DNA of 64,000 nucleotides from positions 39,221,920 through 39,285,919 of the forward strand of contig NC_087247.1 in assembly GCF_037042905.1 (NCBI RefSeq), given 5' to 3'. The first letter of the stretch is position 1, and the number at the start of each line of letters is the position of its first letter. This stretch comes from Lytechinus pictus (taxonomy: Eukaryota > Echinodermata > Echinoidea > Temnopleuroida > Toxopneustidae). Shown here in pieces: positions 24,401-35,270 of this stretch. The notes beneath the pieces are model-generated. The model was given only the letters and a program-made list of their open reading frames with translations. It was not told the DNA's origin and made no database searches. Both the position numbers and the translations under genes were made by a program.

Positions 24401-26040
24401 ACAATTCTTGCATTTGAACTTTGCACGTATTGCAGAAAAATACAAATACAACCACGAAACAAAATATCCTCGTAACTTCAAGTTTTCACAGTCTAGTATA
24501 TGAAAGAAAGACAAGCTAAAAAAAACCACACGTTTTCTCCGGTCGAAAGGGGCGGTATTTCCACATTAATTTCACCCATCAAAATTTCGTACAAATACCC
24601 CTGACAGGTCATGGTCTAAATCATTTTACGTTGCAGTCCGGGTAAACCATTCGCAAAAGCGCTAATCCAGCTCCAGTTCTGTGATAATTGCAGACAAAGC
24701 CCATCGTTTTATATTGCATATGTCTGGAGTTTGAGAATAGCCCAGAGCACTTTGGTCAGTATAGATTAGTGTCAGTGGATGGAGGCCCCCATCACCTAGC
24801 CGTTAAATCATGTATAGAGCCTGAAGGGATTGTATAATCTTACTGAGATGTAGACACATCACATAAGGTAATGGCCGTCAGATTAAGGGATGGTGATAGG
24901 AGTGAAGTCGATAGGCAGAGAATTAAATATAATGCTTGTATACAAACATGACCTCTTTGTTTGTTTTTTGTTTTTATGAACTACGACGGAAAAAAAGGTT
25001 CTGTTATGAAACACATCCTGTTTTTGACGAACACTTCACCAATTTTTTTTTTTTGTATTCTACGAAGAACCTAAAAGGGAAATTGGTTTAATTTTCGAAA
25101 GATAAATGATAGTCGCACATCGTGCTATAGGAATCGCACCTTTCAACATTTCCCTCTTGAGATACTGCGGAGCACAAAGGGTCTACACGACTCATTTTGT
25201 TCGCAAGTTTGCGCGGGAAACGACATCTATTCCCATGAGAGATGGTGCATAAAGAAATCTTGCGGTAGAACAACAAAAGAGGAGTAACTTATCCTCCATG
25301 GGGAGACAGTGTTCGCGTCGTCTGCTCAAACAAGCGAGGCGTGACATAAACTGTGACACCAAAACCCCGCCAAATTCACGACGTTGAACGTGCAGGTGTC
25401 GGTTTACTCGTCGTTCTCCCCTAAAGGGCAGTGCTGGGATAATCGCAACCCTTGATTAAAGAGCTACAAAATGGTAATTGCGTGTATGCAAGGTTCTGTG
25501 ACGCATGCAATAAAAAGTAACTATATCCAGGAACAACATTTGCGGCTCTGTTAGTCGTCCTCGAATCTAAATATCCTCCACCCCTATTTAAAATCCTCGC
25601 TCTCTTCCTCCCAACCCCTCCTTTATCTTATCAAACACGCATAATACAAAACTTTTAAACTTTTAAAATCTCATGACCATATGAAATATTGGAAACTTGC
25701 AATTGTTCCCTAATTGATGCTTCATTCAGAAGATAGACACGACCCCCCCCCCATTGAAATAAAATGAATAGATAAATAGATAAAAATAAGAGGAGAAATC
25801 AACACATATAGTAAAGTATAGTTCATGTTTTATTCGCACTTTTCTTTAATAGTGTCTCGTGCAAAAAGGGTAGTAAATATAGTGCCCGGTTTCCATCTAC
25901 CATTTTTTTATCATTATTATTTACTTTTCTCCGTCTTTACCTTTCTGCTTCTAATTAATTGGTGAAGACGCCGCCCAAATTACAGATTGATATCAACACC
26001 TATTCAATCATAACATGGACGAGGCACATGTCAAGCATTG
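21487..26040. other. AT-rich non-coding stretch, nothing recognised
   Basis: No frame here has recognisable protein features. The short frames near 22083, 22976 and 23319-23622 are AT-driven or cross poly-T tracts. A C homopolymer lies at about 25743-25752. Confidence 0.5.
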
Positions 26041-26720
26041 TCTACATCTTTAATACCCCCTTTACACCAACGCTTCGTCCATCCAGTTCTCGTTACGTCA
26101 ACGAAAAATGACAACGACTCATTTGGGAACTGCTACAGCGTACTGAGAGCATAGTGAGAAATGCTATATTGACGTGACACAGTCTGCATGATCTCCGGAG
26201 ACCCTTTTCCGCTACTTGGATTTTGAAAACGTCCATAGTCTACGTAGCAGGGGTGTCGTCTGAACAGTGCATAGTAATAACGTAGTACTGACGCAGTAAG
26301 GACGTTCTTAGGACCTACTGACAGCTCCAACAACGTTGCATAAGCGTGGTAGAACGAAAAGAACGTAGCAAAAACTGTCTATGTCTACTGCACGGTTGCT
26401 ACGGATATTCAGTTGTCGCTATAGCTTCGTCCTTTACACCAAATGAAGTTCCTGCTACGTTATTGAAATTGAGAAGAAAACATAATTATGACGCGGCGTG
26501 GAATTGTCAATTGCGTGCTACGCCACGTCCTTGTGAAGTTCACGTTTCCACTACTTTTATTCTGCGCGCAGATCGAAACGGTCCAGCAGATAGGGCGACT
26601 TGCTGTACCTATTTGTACGTATATAGCGCCAACTGAGTGTGGATGGACAGCGTGGTGGCCGCGTAGTGGTCGCGTCAAATCGCGTACTGGCAGTACAGTA
26701 GAAATGATATTTCACTTTTA
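26041..26720. other. Higher-GC patch with repeated tacgt/gtagc motifs, probable decayed repeat
   Basis: The GC content rises relative to the surroundings and reading frames of up to 96 codons appear on both strands, none with a recognisable domain. The motif cctttacacca occurs at about 26061 and 26432, and ctacgt/acgtag words recur throughout in both orientations. I read it as a decayed inverted-repeat transposon rather than a gene, with low certainty. Confidence 0.3.
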
Positions 26721-29053
26721 GCTGATAAGTTTATCTGATTCTTCCGTCGATGCCATCATTTGTTATTTTCGAAACTTGGTTGATCCACCTTAAATGCATA
26801 ACCATTTTTTAGAAGTTATGTGTTATCAGGCTGTTTACGGTTTCGTTGATTTTATCATTACCAGTTTATTGAGTTTCAAGACGAGATGCAGCAGGGAGTA
26901 TTTTGCAATTATAGTGTTTATGTTTTTTTTTCTTTAGGCATTTCAACTTTGACTTCCGAACTGACAAAATAGAAATCATTTTCAAACATGCCGCTTAAAG
27001 AGATGTACATGTGATGTGATCGCGTCGTTGTGACTTATCGCCCTTCCATACGGTAACAAAAAATTGTAATTTGAATGAAGACTCTGGTGAAAAATAAGGC
27101 TAATTACGAATATTAAGCACGTGTGAAGACAAACTAGAACATGATTAGAATCACGAACGCTAATCACAGTCACGATTTAAATAGCAATCATCATTACAAT
27201 GATTATTCAAGATTCACGTGTGAAAAGGTCCTTAGTGATGTTGAATATTGTTGTCGACTTGTCGACTGAAATAGTGATGCATAGTTTCGCTCAGCAGGCG
27301 ATGCCAATCAAACATTAACATCAATATTTAAATGCACGTAAGGTATTTTTTAATGACCATGATGATGGTAGAAGCGCACCAGCCGTTGCATAATAAAAAT
27401 ACAAAAATCCATGAAAATACTTTGCTCTGCATAACGCTCCTACGGAAAGGCCACGTCACATAATGCCACTTTTCTGAGAAACGAGGTGCGTGCATAAATT
27501 TCATTTACCTCTTTTATATTGTTCTCATTTGGTTAAAATACGATAGACGTCGACAGACGGCACTAAGCGTTTTAATTTTGGACGTGATATCTATAGGCTG
27601 TCTAACAGCAATCTGCCTTATCTGACGAAAATTAGTTGTCAGAGTTTCCATCGCATACGACGGGGCATACGCAACCAGATATAATGACCTAGATGGGAAT
27701 TAAAAATTGAATGATGTGGAAAGATAAGTTAATTGCCGAAGCGGAGATATGAGTAATTGAACATGTTGCCATGGGCTCGTTATCCTTTGTTGTCCTACCT
27801 AAAAGCACGGTATACAGACCGACGTATAAAGACTTTGTATCTTTACTATAATGGCGACATTTTAGATGACGGCGTTTGATTAACGCCAAAATGACTTGAG
27901 AGCTGTGAGATGAAAAGTTCTCTTTAAAACAAGCTACCCTCTTAAATTAATAATGCCAAGTCCGTTAGTCAGTTCAAGACCCTACTCAAAACCTACCTGT
28001 TTCATAGATGATTTACATAAGTGGGTCGGTCATTGGAGGTACACATCAGTTTTGACTACTAGTATTTAATTTGGAACGTCAGCACTCATTTAATTTTGCA
28101 TAATCAATAAAGCAAAATAGATATTTGGACAGCATGAGCTCTGAACTTCAAGCAAGATTCAAAGTAGTAACACAAACAGAAATGTAGTTTATCCGTTACT
28201 TCTTTTTGATGGTGCCGCCGTGTCGGTGTTCTAATGGGAAATACTGTAGATTTCATTTTCATGCACTTCGCTGACCTTAGAATAAATTCTTCTCTAAGAA
28301 TAAGCACAAAATATTGATTTATATACTACTTTGTTTCTCTTTGTTGTTTGTGCCTAGAAGCTAATGAACATCCCGCTGGAGCGCAGAAAGTGACCTTATC
28401 TTTTTCTTTTGCAACAGCCTTCATTATGACAGATTTCTCCCTTCAAATTTAGAACGAAATGACGCGTAAATTGGAAAAATCGATAAAAGTAAACTGCCCA
28501 AGCTTTTCATTTTTCCCTTCCTGCATTCTGCACAAACAGTCATCTTTTCTTTTATTTTTTTTTCATCGAAAGCCAGTCGAATCAATATACATGCACACTC
28601 ACGTTCAAGTCGATACTTCTACGAATGCTTTTATTACAGAAAGGTTGCTATGGTAATAGTACATACTGGGGCACATGAACTCTATAGCTGGAGCCTGGAG
28701 GGTACATTTAGTTTCAAGTAGATTCACGATAGAAAGGAATGCCTCTAGACAGGCGGTAATAAAGACGACGAAAAGACCATTTCACCTCTTATCTCTTCAT
28801 CAGCCAAGTGATACCATCTGAAAGGAAGAAAAAAAGTCGCCATAAAAACCAAATCAATGGCCATGATGGGGAAAGCTCGTGGTGTATTTAGGCATTATGA
28901 AGCCAATATGGAATTAAAGTTGCGCCCTTTCTTCTCGATTTGACTAACATATCGCCATTATGGTATAAGCAAGACAGCGAAGCGACAGAGCGTCGAAATC
29001 TAATTCAGTAAAACGCTACTTCTTGCGCATTTTGCCTTATTTTAATAAGGCAA
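26721..29053. other. Non-coding stretch, nothing recognised
   Basis: AT-rich. A possible element edge (attcacgtgtgaaaaggtcc) lies at about 27211-27230. No convincing partner end was found. Confidence 0.45.
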
Positions 29054-29382
29054 AATCACAACCTGCATGCCACTTTCCACGCAGCGCCTTGAGCACATAA
29101 TCAATGTGGATTTGGCGCTTTAGAAATACTCTATACCGGGACTCTATATCATTATTATAATAACCCCGCCAGGTTTATGTGAGTTGATGGACATGACTGG
29201 TCTCCACGACAGCGTACTATGCACCCTTTCAAACACAAGTGAACATATAGAAATCTGCATCCAAGGTTGTGAAAAATTGACGAAAACTGAGGACTCTCAA
29301 TGTATTTGCAACTGACTGATCGACGGACCGACCAACCAACATACCAACAGATCAATCACAACCTGCATGCCACTTTCCACGC
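29054..29382. repeat. 29-bp direct repeat at an exact 300-bp spacing
   Basis: A 29-bp sequence beginning aatcacaacctgcatgccac occurs at 29054-29082 and again at 29354-29382. Sequence immediately after both copies is also weakly alike (cttgag.aca), so this may be an old tandem duplication rather than a target duplication. Confidence 0.8.
29081..29165 (+). mobile_element. SINE 3' tail fragment
   Basis: Contains gcgccttgagcacataa, gtggatttggcgcttta, aatactctat and a (ATT)-like end. This matches the order of motifs in the tail of the SINE at 10781-11075 (read on the other strand). No tRNA-like head is attached, as expected for a 5'-truncated or rearranged copy. Confidence 0.6.
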
Positions 29383-30845
29383 TGTGACTTGAGTACAAAA
29401 TAGTAAATATCTTCAACACGCAACATCCACGATTGACACTGGTATATCTCAGACATGCATTATCTAAAAGAGAAAATGAAAACAAACGCGTGCATAAGAG
29501 ACAGATGCCTCAAAACTTACATACTAAGGGGTCGTCAACGCAACAAGGTAAGTACAAACAGCATTCAACAGGGTTCAGCAACTGTGGCAAGAGAAGATAC
29601 AGGAATATACATTTGTTGACCATTTATGATGCCATGTTGTGACCATGGAAAGAGCGCTATTAGCACCCGGGGTGTAGAGGGGGAGGTTGAAGAGGTCTAA
29701 CAAACAACAGATTTGGAGGAGAGGAATAGGAAAAGGGAAGTCAAAGAAGTTTTGATTTCTCCCCATGACTCATTGCAATGCAGACGCAGGAGGGAGAGCA
29801 AGCTAGGGGACGTAAAGAAATCAGAATCATGGGCTAGTCAAATCGGGACGTCTGCATTTGCTTTCAAGACGTCAAGGCAAACTAAGATGACCTGGGCTCC
29901 ACTGGATCGATGACCGGATTCTCTTTCCGGTTGCAATGATCTAGATTCCATTGAACTTTTCAGGAAAGATTGCGTCTTCCTTTGCTTCAAAATAAAGACA
30001 TGCGAATGGGTGATGATGAATGTGGAGTTATCTTGCGAGTTCGGATATCCCCAGTCAAGGTACAAGCCACGTTGCTTATACAGATCAGAAACATCCGGTA
30101 AATTTCCCCTGGTATATAGGGATTATGGTAGAAAAAATACAATGTAACGACGGGATTACGTTACACTACATGCCTAGGTTTGTTAAAGCGAAGGGGCCAC
30201 AAAGAGTCGAAATCAGATCAGTATAGGCCAATAGGGTTTATGTACAATTTGTAAAACTGTTCTGGGTATTATAAACCCAAGAGCATGAAAATTTAAGTAA
30301 AAGAGGCATATCTAGGTAAAACATGTCAGGTGCACTCGTGCCCCTTTGTACATTTTGACGCCGCCGGGAACTATTCCTGAAATCGAACCGCCAGTATCTT
30401 ACACTGTGATTTAACGTTGAAATCGCGCCCCTTCCAAAATCTGAGCATTTGAAAGTGCACTCTTTTCAACCTTTGACAGCGGTGGCTTCATTGGTTGTTC
30501 TGAAGATTAATCTTTCAAAGGGTGGGGTCTCCTCGTTATGTTCCTGGCTTATTTCTTTTTCCCCGTTTAATGTCACATTTTCCTTTCTCACAGTTGCTTC
30601 TTTTTGGTATCCCCTCGAAGTGATCGATTTAAGCGCCCCTCCCCTTCATACACCAATGATTCCTCATCAACGAAATCCCTTGATATTCATTGGAGATTAT
30701 ACACTCACCTCTACAACTTGGATTGCTCCCTCTAGCCACTGTCGAAGCTTATCTCTCAGAGTTATGAACCAGACATGTCACTGCTTATAAGATGAATAAC
30801 CTCTAGTTTCCATGGCTATCACATCTTGATCTGCAAGGTAAATTC
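29383..30845. other. Non-coding stretch, nothing recognised
   Basis: Several 60-113-codon frames on both strands, none with recognisable motifs. The longest (30449-30790, plus strand) has no coding signature I can point to. Confidence 0.4.
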
Positions 30846-30854
30846 AAAAGAAAT

Positions 30855-30915
30855 AAAACGAAAGAGAGAAAGAAAGAAAGAAATAAATAAAGAAAGAAAA
30901 AAGTAAAGAAAGGGG
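30855..30915. repeat. GAAA-type purine microsatellite
   Basis: Imperfect (GAAA)n/(AAAT)n run on the plus strand. Confidence 0.9.
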
Positions 30916-31034
30916 ATAAGAAATTACTCAGTCATGGTGGTATTTGACACAAGAGCATCCGAATGGAATTTACCTCACACTTTTTCACTGCGGTGTTTTG
31001 TCTCGGATATTGAACATTACTGATATTGGATCCA

Positions 31035-31064
31035 CCCCCCCCCCCAAAAAAAAAAAAAAAAAAA
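31035..31064. repeat. C run followed by A run
   Basis: A C homopolymer immediately followed by an A homopolymer, just upstream of a family A copy. Confidence 0.95.
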
Positions 31065-31078
31065 GTTCGAATAAAAGA

Positions 31079-31740
31079 GTGGAGAGCCTCTGGCAGTCTC
31101 GCCTATATTACGCGATTCAATAGCAGCAGTGCTGACTTTGAAATAACTATCAAATAATTATTCACAAAAATACAATTCTAATTTGACCTTGATCATACTG
31201 GTTGACCTAAGACTTGTGCAAGATGATCAATGGTATTTGATTACCCATGTGTCCACATTTCATGAACTATATCCTAAAACTCTCAAAGTTATGATGGCAA
31301 TTCAACGATTACCCCCAACATGGCCAAAGTTTATTGACCCTAAATGACCTTTGAACTTCGAAACGTGACCTGAAACTCGGGCAGGATGTTAAGTTATACT
31401 TCATTACCATTATGTATAAGTTTCATGAACTAGGTCCATATACTATTAAAGTTATGATGACATTTCAAAAACTTAACCTTAGGTTAAGATTTCGATATTG
31501 ATTCTCCCAACATGGTCTTAGTTCATTGACCCTAAATGACATTTGACCTTGGTCATGTGACCTGAAACCAAGGCAGAATGTTCAGTAATACTTGATTACC
31601 CTAATGTCTAAGTTTCATGAACTAGGTCCATATGCTTTCTAAGTTATGATGTCATTTCAAAAATGTAGGTTAAGATTTGATGCTGACGCCGCCGCCGTCG
31701 GAAAAGTGGCGCCTATAGTCTCACTATGCAGGCGAGACAA
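31079..31740. repeat. Family A repeat, copy 4
   Basis: Starts gtggagagcctctggcagtc and ends tcactatgcaggcgagacaa, with internal aatgacctttgaacttc and atgacatttgaccttggtca units, the cttatg/tttcatgaact block and gacgccgccgccgtcgg near the right end. It is the shortest of the four copies (662 bp), having fewer internal units. Confidence 0.85.
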
Positions 31741-33228
31741 AAATGATAATGAGTACAAGAAAGAAAAAGAAAAATATGATATCATTCTCTAATTGTGTCA
31801 AAATCTATCACAAAATCAAAATGTCAAGATTTTCGCTCGTGACTTTAGAGATAATTTGCGCGACACGCCATATTTTGGTCCCTCAATTTTAGAACTAATA
31901 AACACCGCTGTTACAACTTGGCACAGGTGGTTATGTATGATGTTAGGAATTTTAACAATCACCGCGTAATGTAAGAGATGCTAACATCATTAATTAGCGC
32001 TCGTTGAATCTCCATCAAAACACATGCAATTCGAGTTTGTAATAATGTCAAGACAAAAGCATTTGTTAACAGCAGACAATTTAAACCAAACGTGTTGAAA
32101 AGATGGACTGACAAAGCTCTCAGAAAAAAAATGACGTTTTTTGCTTGCTATCACGCTCCCTCAATGCATATGTATGAAATCATTTTCATTACATGAACTT
32201 ACATTAATGTATTCACCAAGAGCCAAGAAAAACAGCAAGGAAAGGGACACTCGGATAAATATCAATGAAACTTTGTACATATGCATGAAATAGTATAGAA
32301 TAACGAAAAGGGTTAATTCAAATAAACAGAGAAATATCAAACGGCTGAGTGTAACGATGATTTCAAGATGAGAATTTATAATGTTTGATAAAATATTCAT
32401 TCAAAGTGATAACATACAGAACATCGACTGCCTCAATTGCATACCACCAAAGATGTAAAAATCACTGTTTTGTGAAAATTCGACTTGTAATAATTTTCTT
32501 ATATTACATCCAATTCATGAGATGTTCAGTGATACGTTAAATTGTTGTTAGTTCTTCTCTACTGTGTTTGGTTATTCTCTTCTTGAATACGCTGACCAGT
32601 GTATGAAAGTAAAATGGAATTAAAAATTTTCTGGGAAAACAAATAAAATGTTTTGCTTTTTTGTATATAATTATTGTTTTTCCGTATACGGCTAAAATTC
32701 AAGAAAAGGTTAATGCACGAAAATATTGCAAAAGCAATAATTGGTGCCCATTACTTTGGTATCATCATATACAGCAAAAATTTGGGTGTTACACCATGAA
32801 CCTTACCATGCATGGTTACACCATTCATGAGTCTATATCTTCTCTGGTGTAAATATTGATTCCGGGTTAGTGATGGATTGGCACCCTGTTTTTTTTTTGC
32901 AATGTTCTTCTGTATTATACCAGTTGAAAATAGTTAATATCAGGTTCCACAGCAGGAAGGAAATGTGAAAAACAATTCCGTATCCAGAACCGCATTATAC
33001 CAAACGACCAAACTATTATTATCAATAGGAAAATGAAGTAATCACACTTTGAACACACCAAGGATAGCATAATGGAGTCAATTATCTCATCTAAAAAAAC
33101 AGACCGATAAATTCAGCCTCGACAACTTATCAAACTGTTCTCCTTATCTCAAAAGGCCGGTTGAATTGTTTCTTGCATGTTTATGCCAAGGAGTTGCCAG
33201 CACTCCTTGCTTATAAGTGTGTATATAC
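31741..33228. other. AT-rich non-coding stretch, nothing recognised
   Basis: No gene or structured repeat identified. Frames of 60-80 codons are AT-driven. Confidence 0.5.
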
Positions 33229-34097
33229 GTAGGGGAAGGCGGGGTAAGTTGTGACACTTTTTGCATTTTGCATGATAGAATTGATATGACTAATGATATT
33301 GTAGAAATAAGTACCTCGCCTTTAAATATGATTCTTGGGAAATCTTTTTCACCTATATACAACTTTCTACCCCCACACAGAAAGTCGTTGTGACCTTTGA
33401 AAAAAACGATGTCAAGTGGCACAACTTGTCCCATCTGTGGGGTAAGTTGTGCCACCTTCTAGGGTAAGTTGAGCCACAAAAACTACATGTACAAAATGAA
33501 TGAGGGAAGAACCAGCATGTCAATATTTAATTTAAAGTCTTTTCACTTGCTAATTCTCTATAAATACTAACATTCTCTAAAAGTGAAAAGAACTGTCATG
33601 TGAATTTGCTCTTTTCTGCTTGCATATCGATGGATTTTTAAGGTTTGATTGTTTTTTTAATTTACATTACCATAAGAATTACCATGGCTCAACTTGCCCC
33701 ATGTTGGCTGGCTCAACTTACCCCAGTCCGAACTTAATGCGATAATTTCACATCCACACATTTCTTATGCATTCATCATGTAAAAGACTATGACAAGAAT
33801 GACGGTCCATACCTGGACTAACAATATTGTTCTTATGTCTTTATTATATGTAAAGACGTGTGTGTGTAAAAAACACTTATCTATTTCACACCCGTTTTTA
33901 CTTTTTTGGCTGAAATTTGTATTTTCCCTCTACAAAAGTACTTTTTGTTTCAAAGGTGAAAACAATGTGGTGGGGTTAAAGGTTATGTAATGGGTCATCA
34001 ATACATGACACCACCATAATATCTGACTCATTCATTTTTGGCCTTGGGCTGGTGGCTCAACTTGCCCCTATGCTCAACTTACCCCGCCTTCCCCTAC
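33229..34097. mobile_element. 869-bp TIR element built around ggggtaagttg(a/t)gcc
   Basis: The ends are near-perfect inverted copies of gtaggggaaggcggggtaag. The motif ggggtaagttgtgccac and relatives recur inside (about 33240, 33440, 33463), and in the opposite orientation near the right half (ctcaacttgcccc at about 33690, ctcaacttaccccag at 33713, and 34056-34085). No transposase frame and no clear target duplication. The 103-codon minus-strand frame at its left is a by-product. Confidence 0.82.
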
Positions 34098-35020
34098 ATT
34101 GCGGTGTTGTTAATACCAATGCTTCAAGTTCAAACCGTGGACAATGAAGACGGGAAATTCTTTTGATCCAGTGTAAACTCAAGGGTAATAGGTTCGAGTC
34201 CAAGAATGACACAACCACGCCCACAAATTTAGAATAAAAACGTGATCCTACAATATCAAATTTTCAATACTGTGTGACAAAGAATGATTTTATTTTTTAA
34301 TGCATTATAAAACCTTAAAAAACATGTCTAAGCCCAAAATAATATTGCGGAACATTCAAAAGCCTCTACGTATCAATTAGAATGTATTACATGAAAAACG
34401 AAATGATATACTAGTTACTACTCTCACAAAAGTTGATTTTTATGAACCACGAGAGAGTTTAATCATAACGAGCGCATGATCTCGAGTCATGGTTTTAGAA
34501 CATGAGTGGAAGTCTGTTCCAGGTGAGAATAATCACCGACAACACCATATAGTCTACCATACGACGATGTCATTTTAAAAATATCACACTTATTAAACTT
34601 ACCGAGGAGAAAAGGATAGCTTTGCATCACTCAATTCGAACAAAAATCTGATGATCCGATTCAGGCAACAACATTTATCATGACAGACTAGTAGCTGCCT
34701 TTATCATCGACATAGTCATTGATGTACGTGAACTTATATACAACATGACTGTTGTCATTTTCATTTCACGTTGGATGGAGCATAGAGCTATGGATGGAGT
34801 ATGATATTACATGTACGGCTTGACAGACGTATTACAACTAAAAAAGCATGTTCGTGAGCCAAGTCAACAAGAATAGGCCAGAATGATCAGTATATACTTT
34901 CTTTGTACAAGTGGTGAAGTGTTTGCTCAAAAGCTCAAAATCGAAACAGAAAACAGGACGATTATATCAACAATGTCGTCCGGTGCGAGCTATTTCCAGT
35001 TCAATAAACTATAGTCTTCT
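34098..35020. other. Non-coding stretch with an isolated B-box-like word
   Basis: ggttcgagtcc at about 34192 matches a polymerase III B box, but I see no good A box at the right distance, so I do not call a SINE. Nothing else recognised. Confidence 0.35.
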
Positions 35021-35270
35021 ACTGGTCCTTCTTGTCATCATCTTCATCGTCCTCGTCATTGGCTTCTACCTCGGATTCTACACTCTCTTCTTTTCCTTCT
35101 CCATCTTCCTCCTCCTCTTCTTCTTCTACTTACAGTTCTTCAAGAATTTCATCTTCTATTTATCCTTCCCCGTCATCCTCTTCATCTTCTTCATCATCTA
35201 CTTATCAGACTCCTCCTTTATCACCATCCGGATTCCTAATCTCCTCTTCCTCCTTTCTCCTTTTCGCCAC
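35021..35270. repeat. Pyrimidine-rich degenerate trinucleotide tract
   Basis: About 250 bp of imperfect tcatct/cttctc trinucleotides on the plus strand. It opens long low-complexity frames (serine-rich in one frame, leucine/phenylalanine-rich in another) that should not be taken as proteins. Confidence 0.85.

Noticed and set aside
26133..26721. Opposed 66-96-codon frames in a GC-richer patch
   Set aside because: Frames on both strands overlap without domain similarity. Repeated tacgt words suggest a decayed transposon instead.
34185..34240. Isolated B-box-like ggttcgagtcc
   Set aside because: No A box at a suitable distance and no tRNA-like fold, so neither a tRNA nor a SINE is supported.
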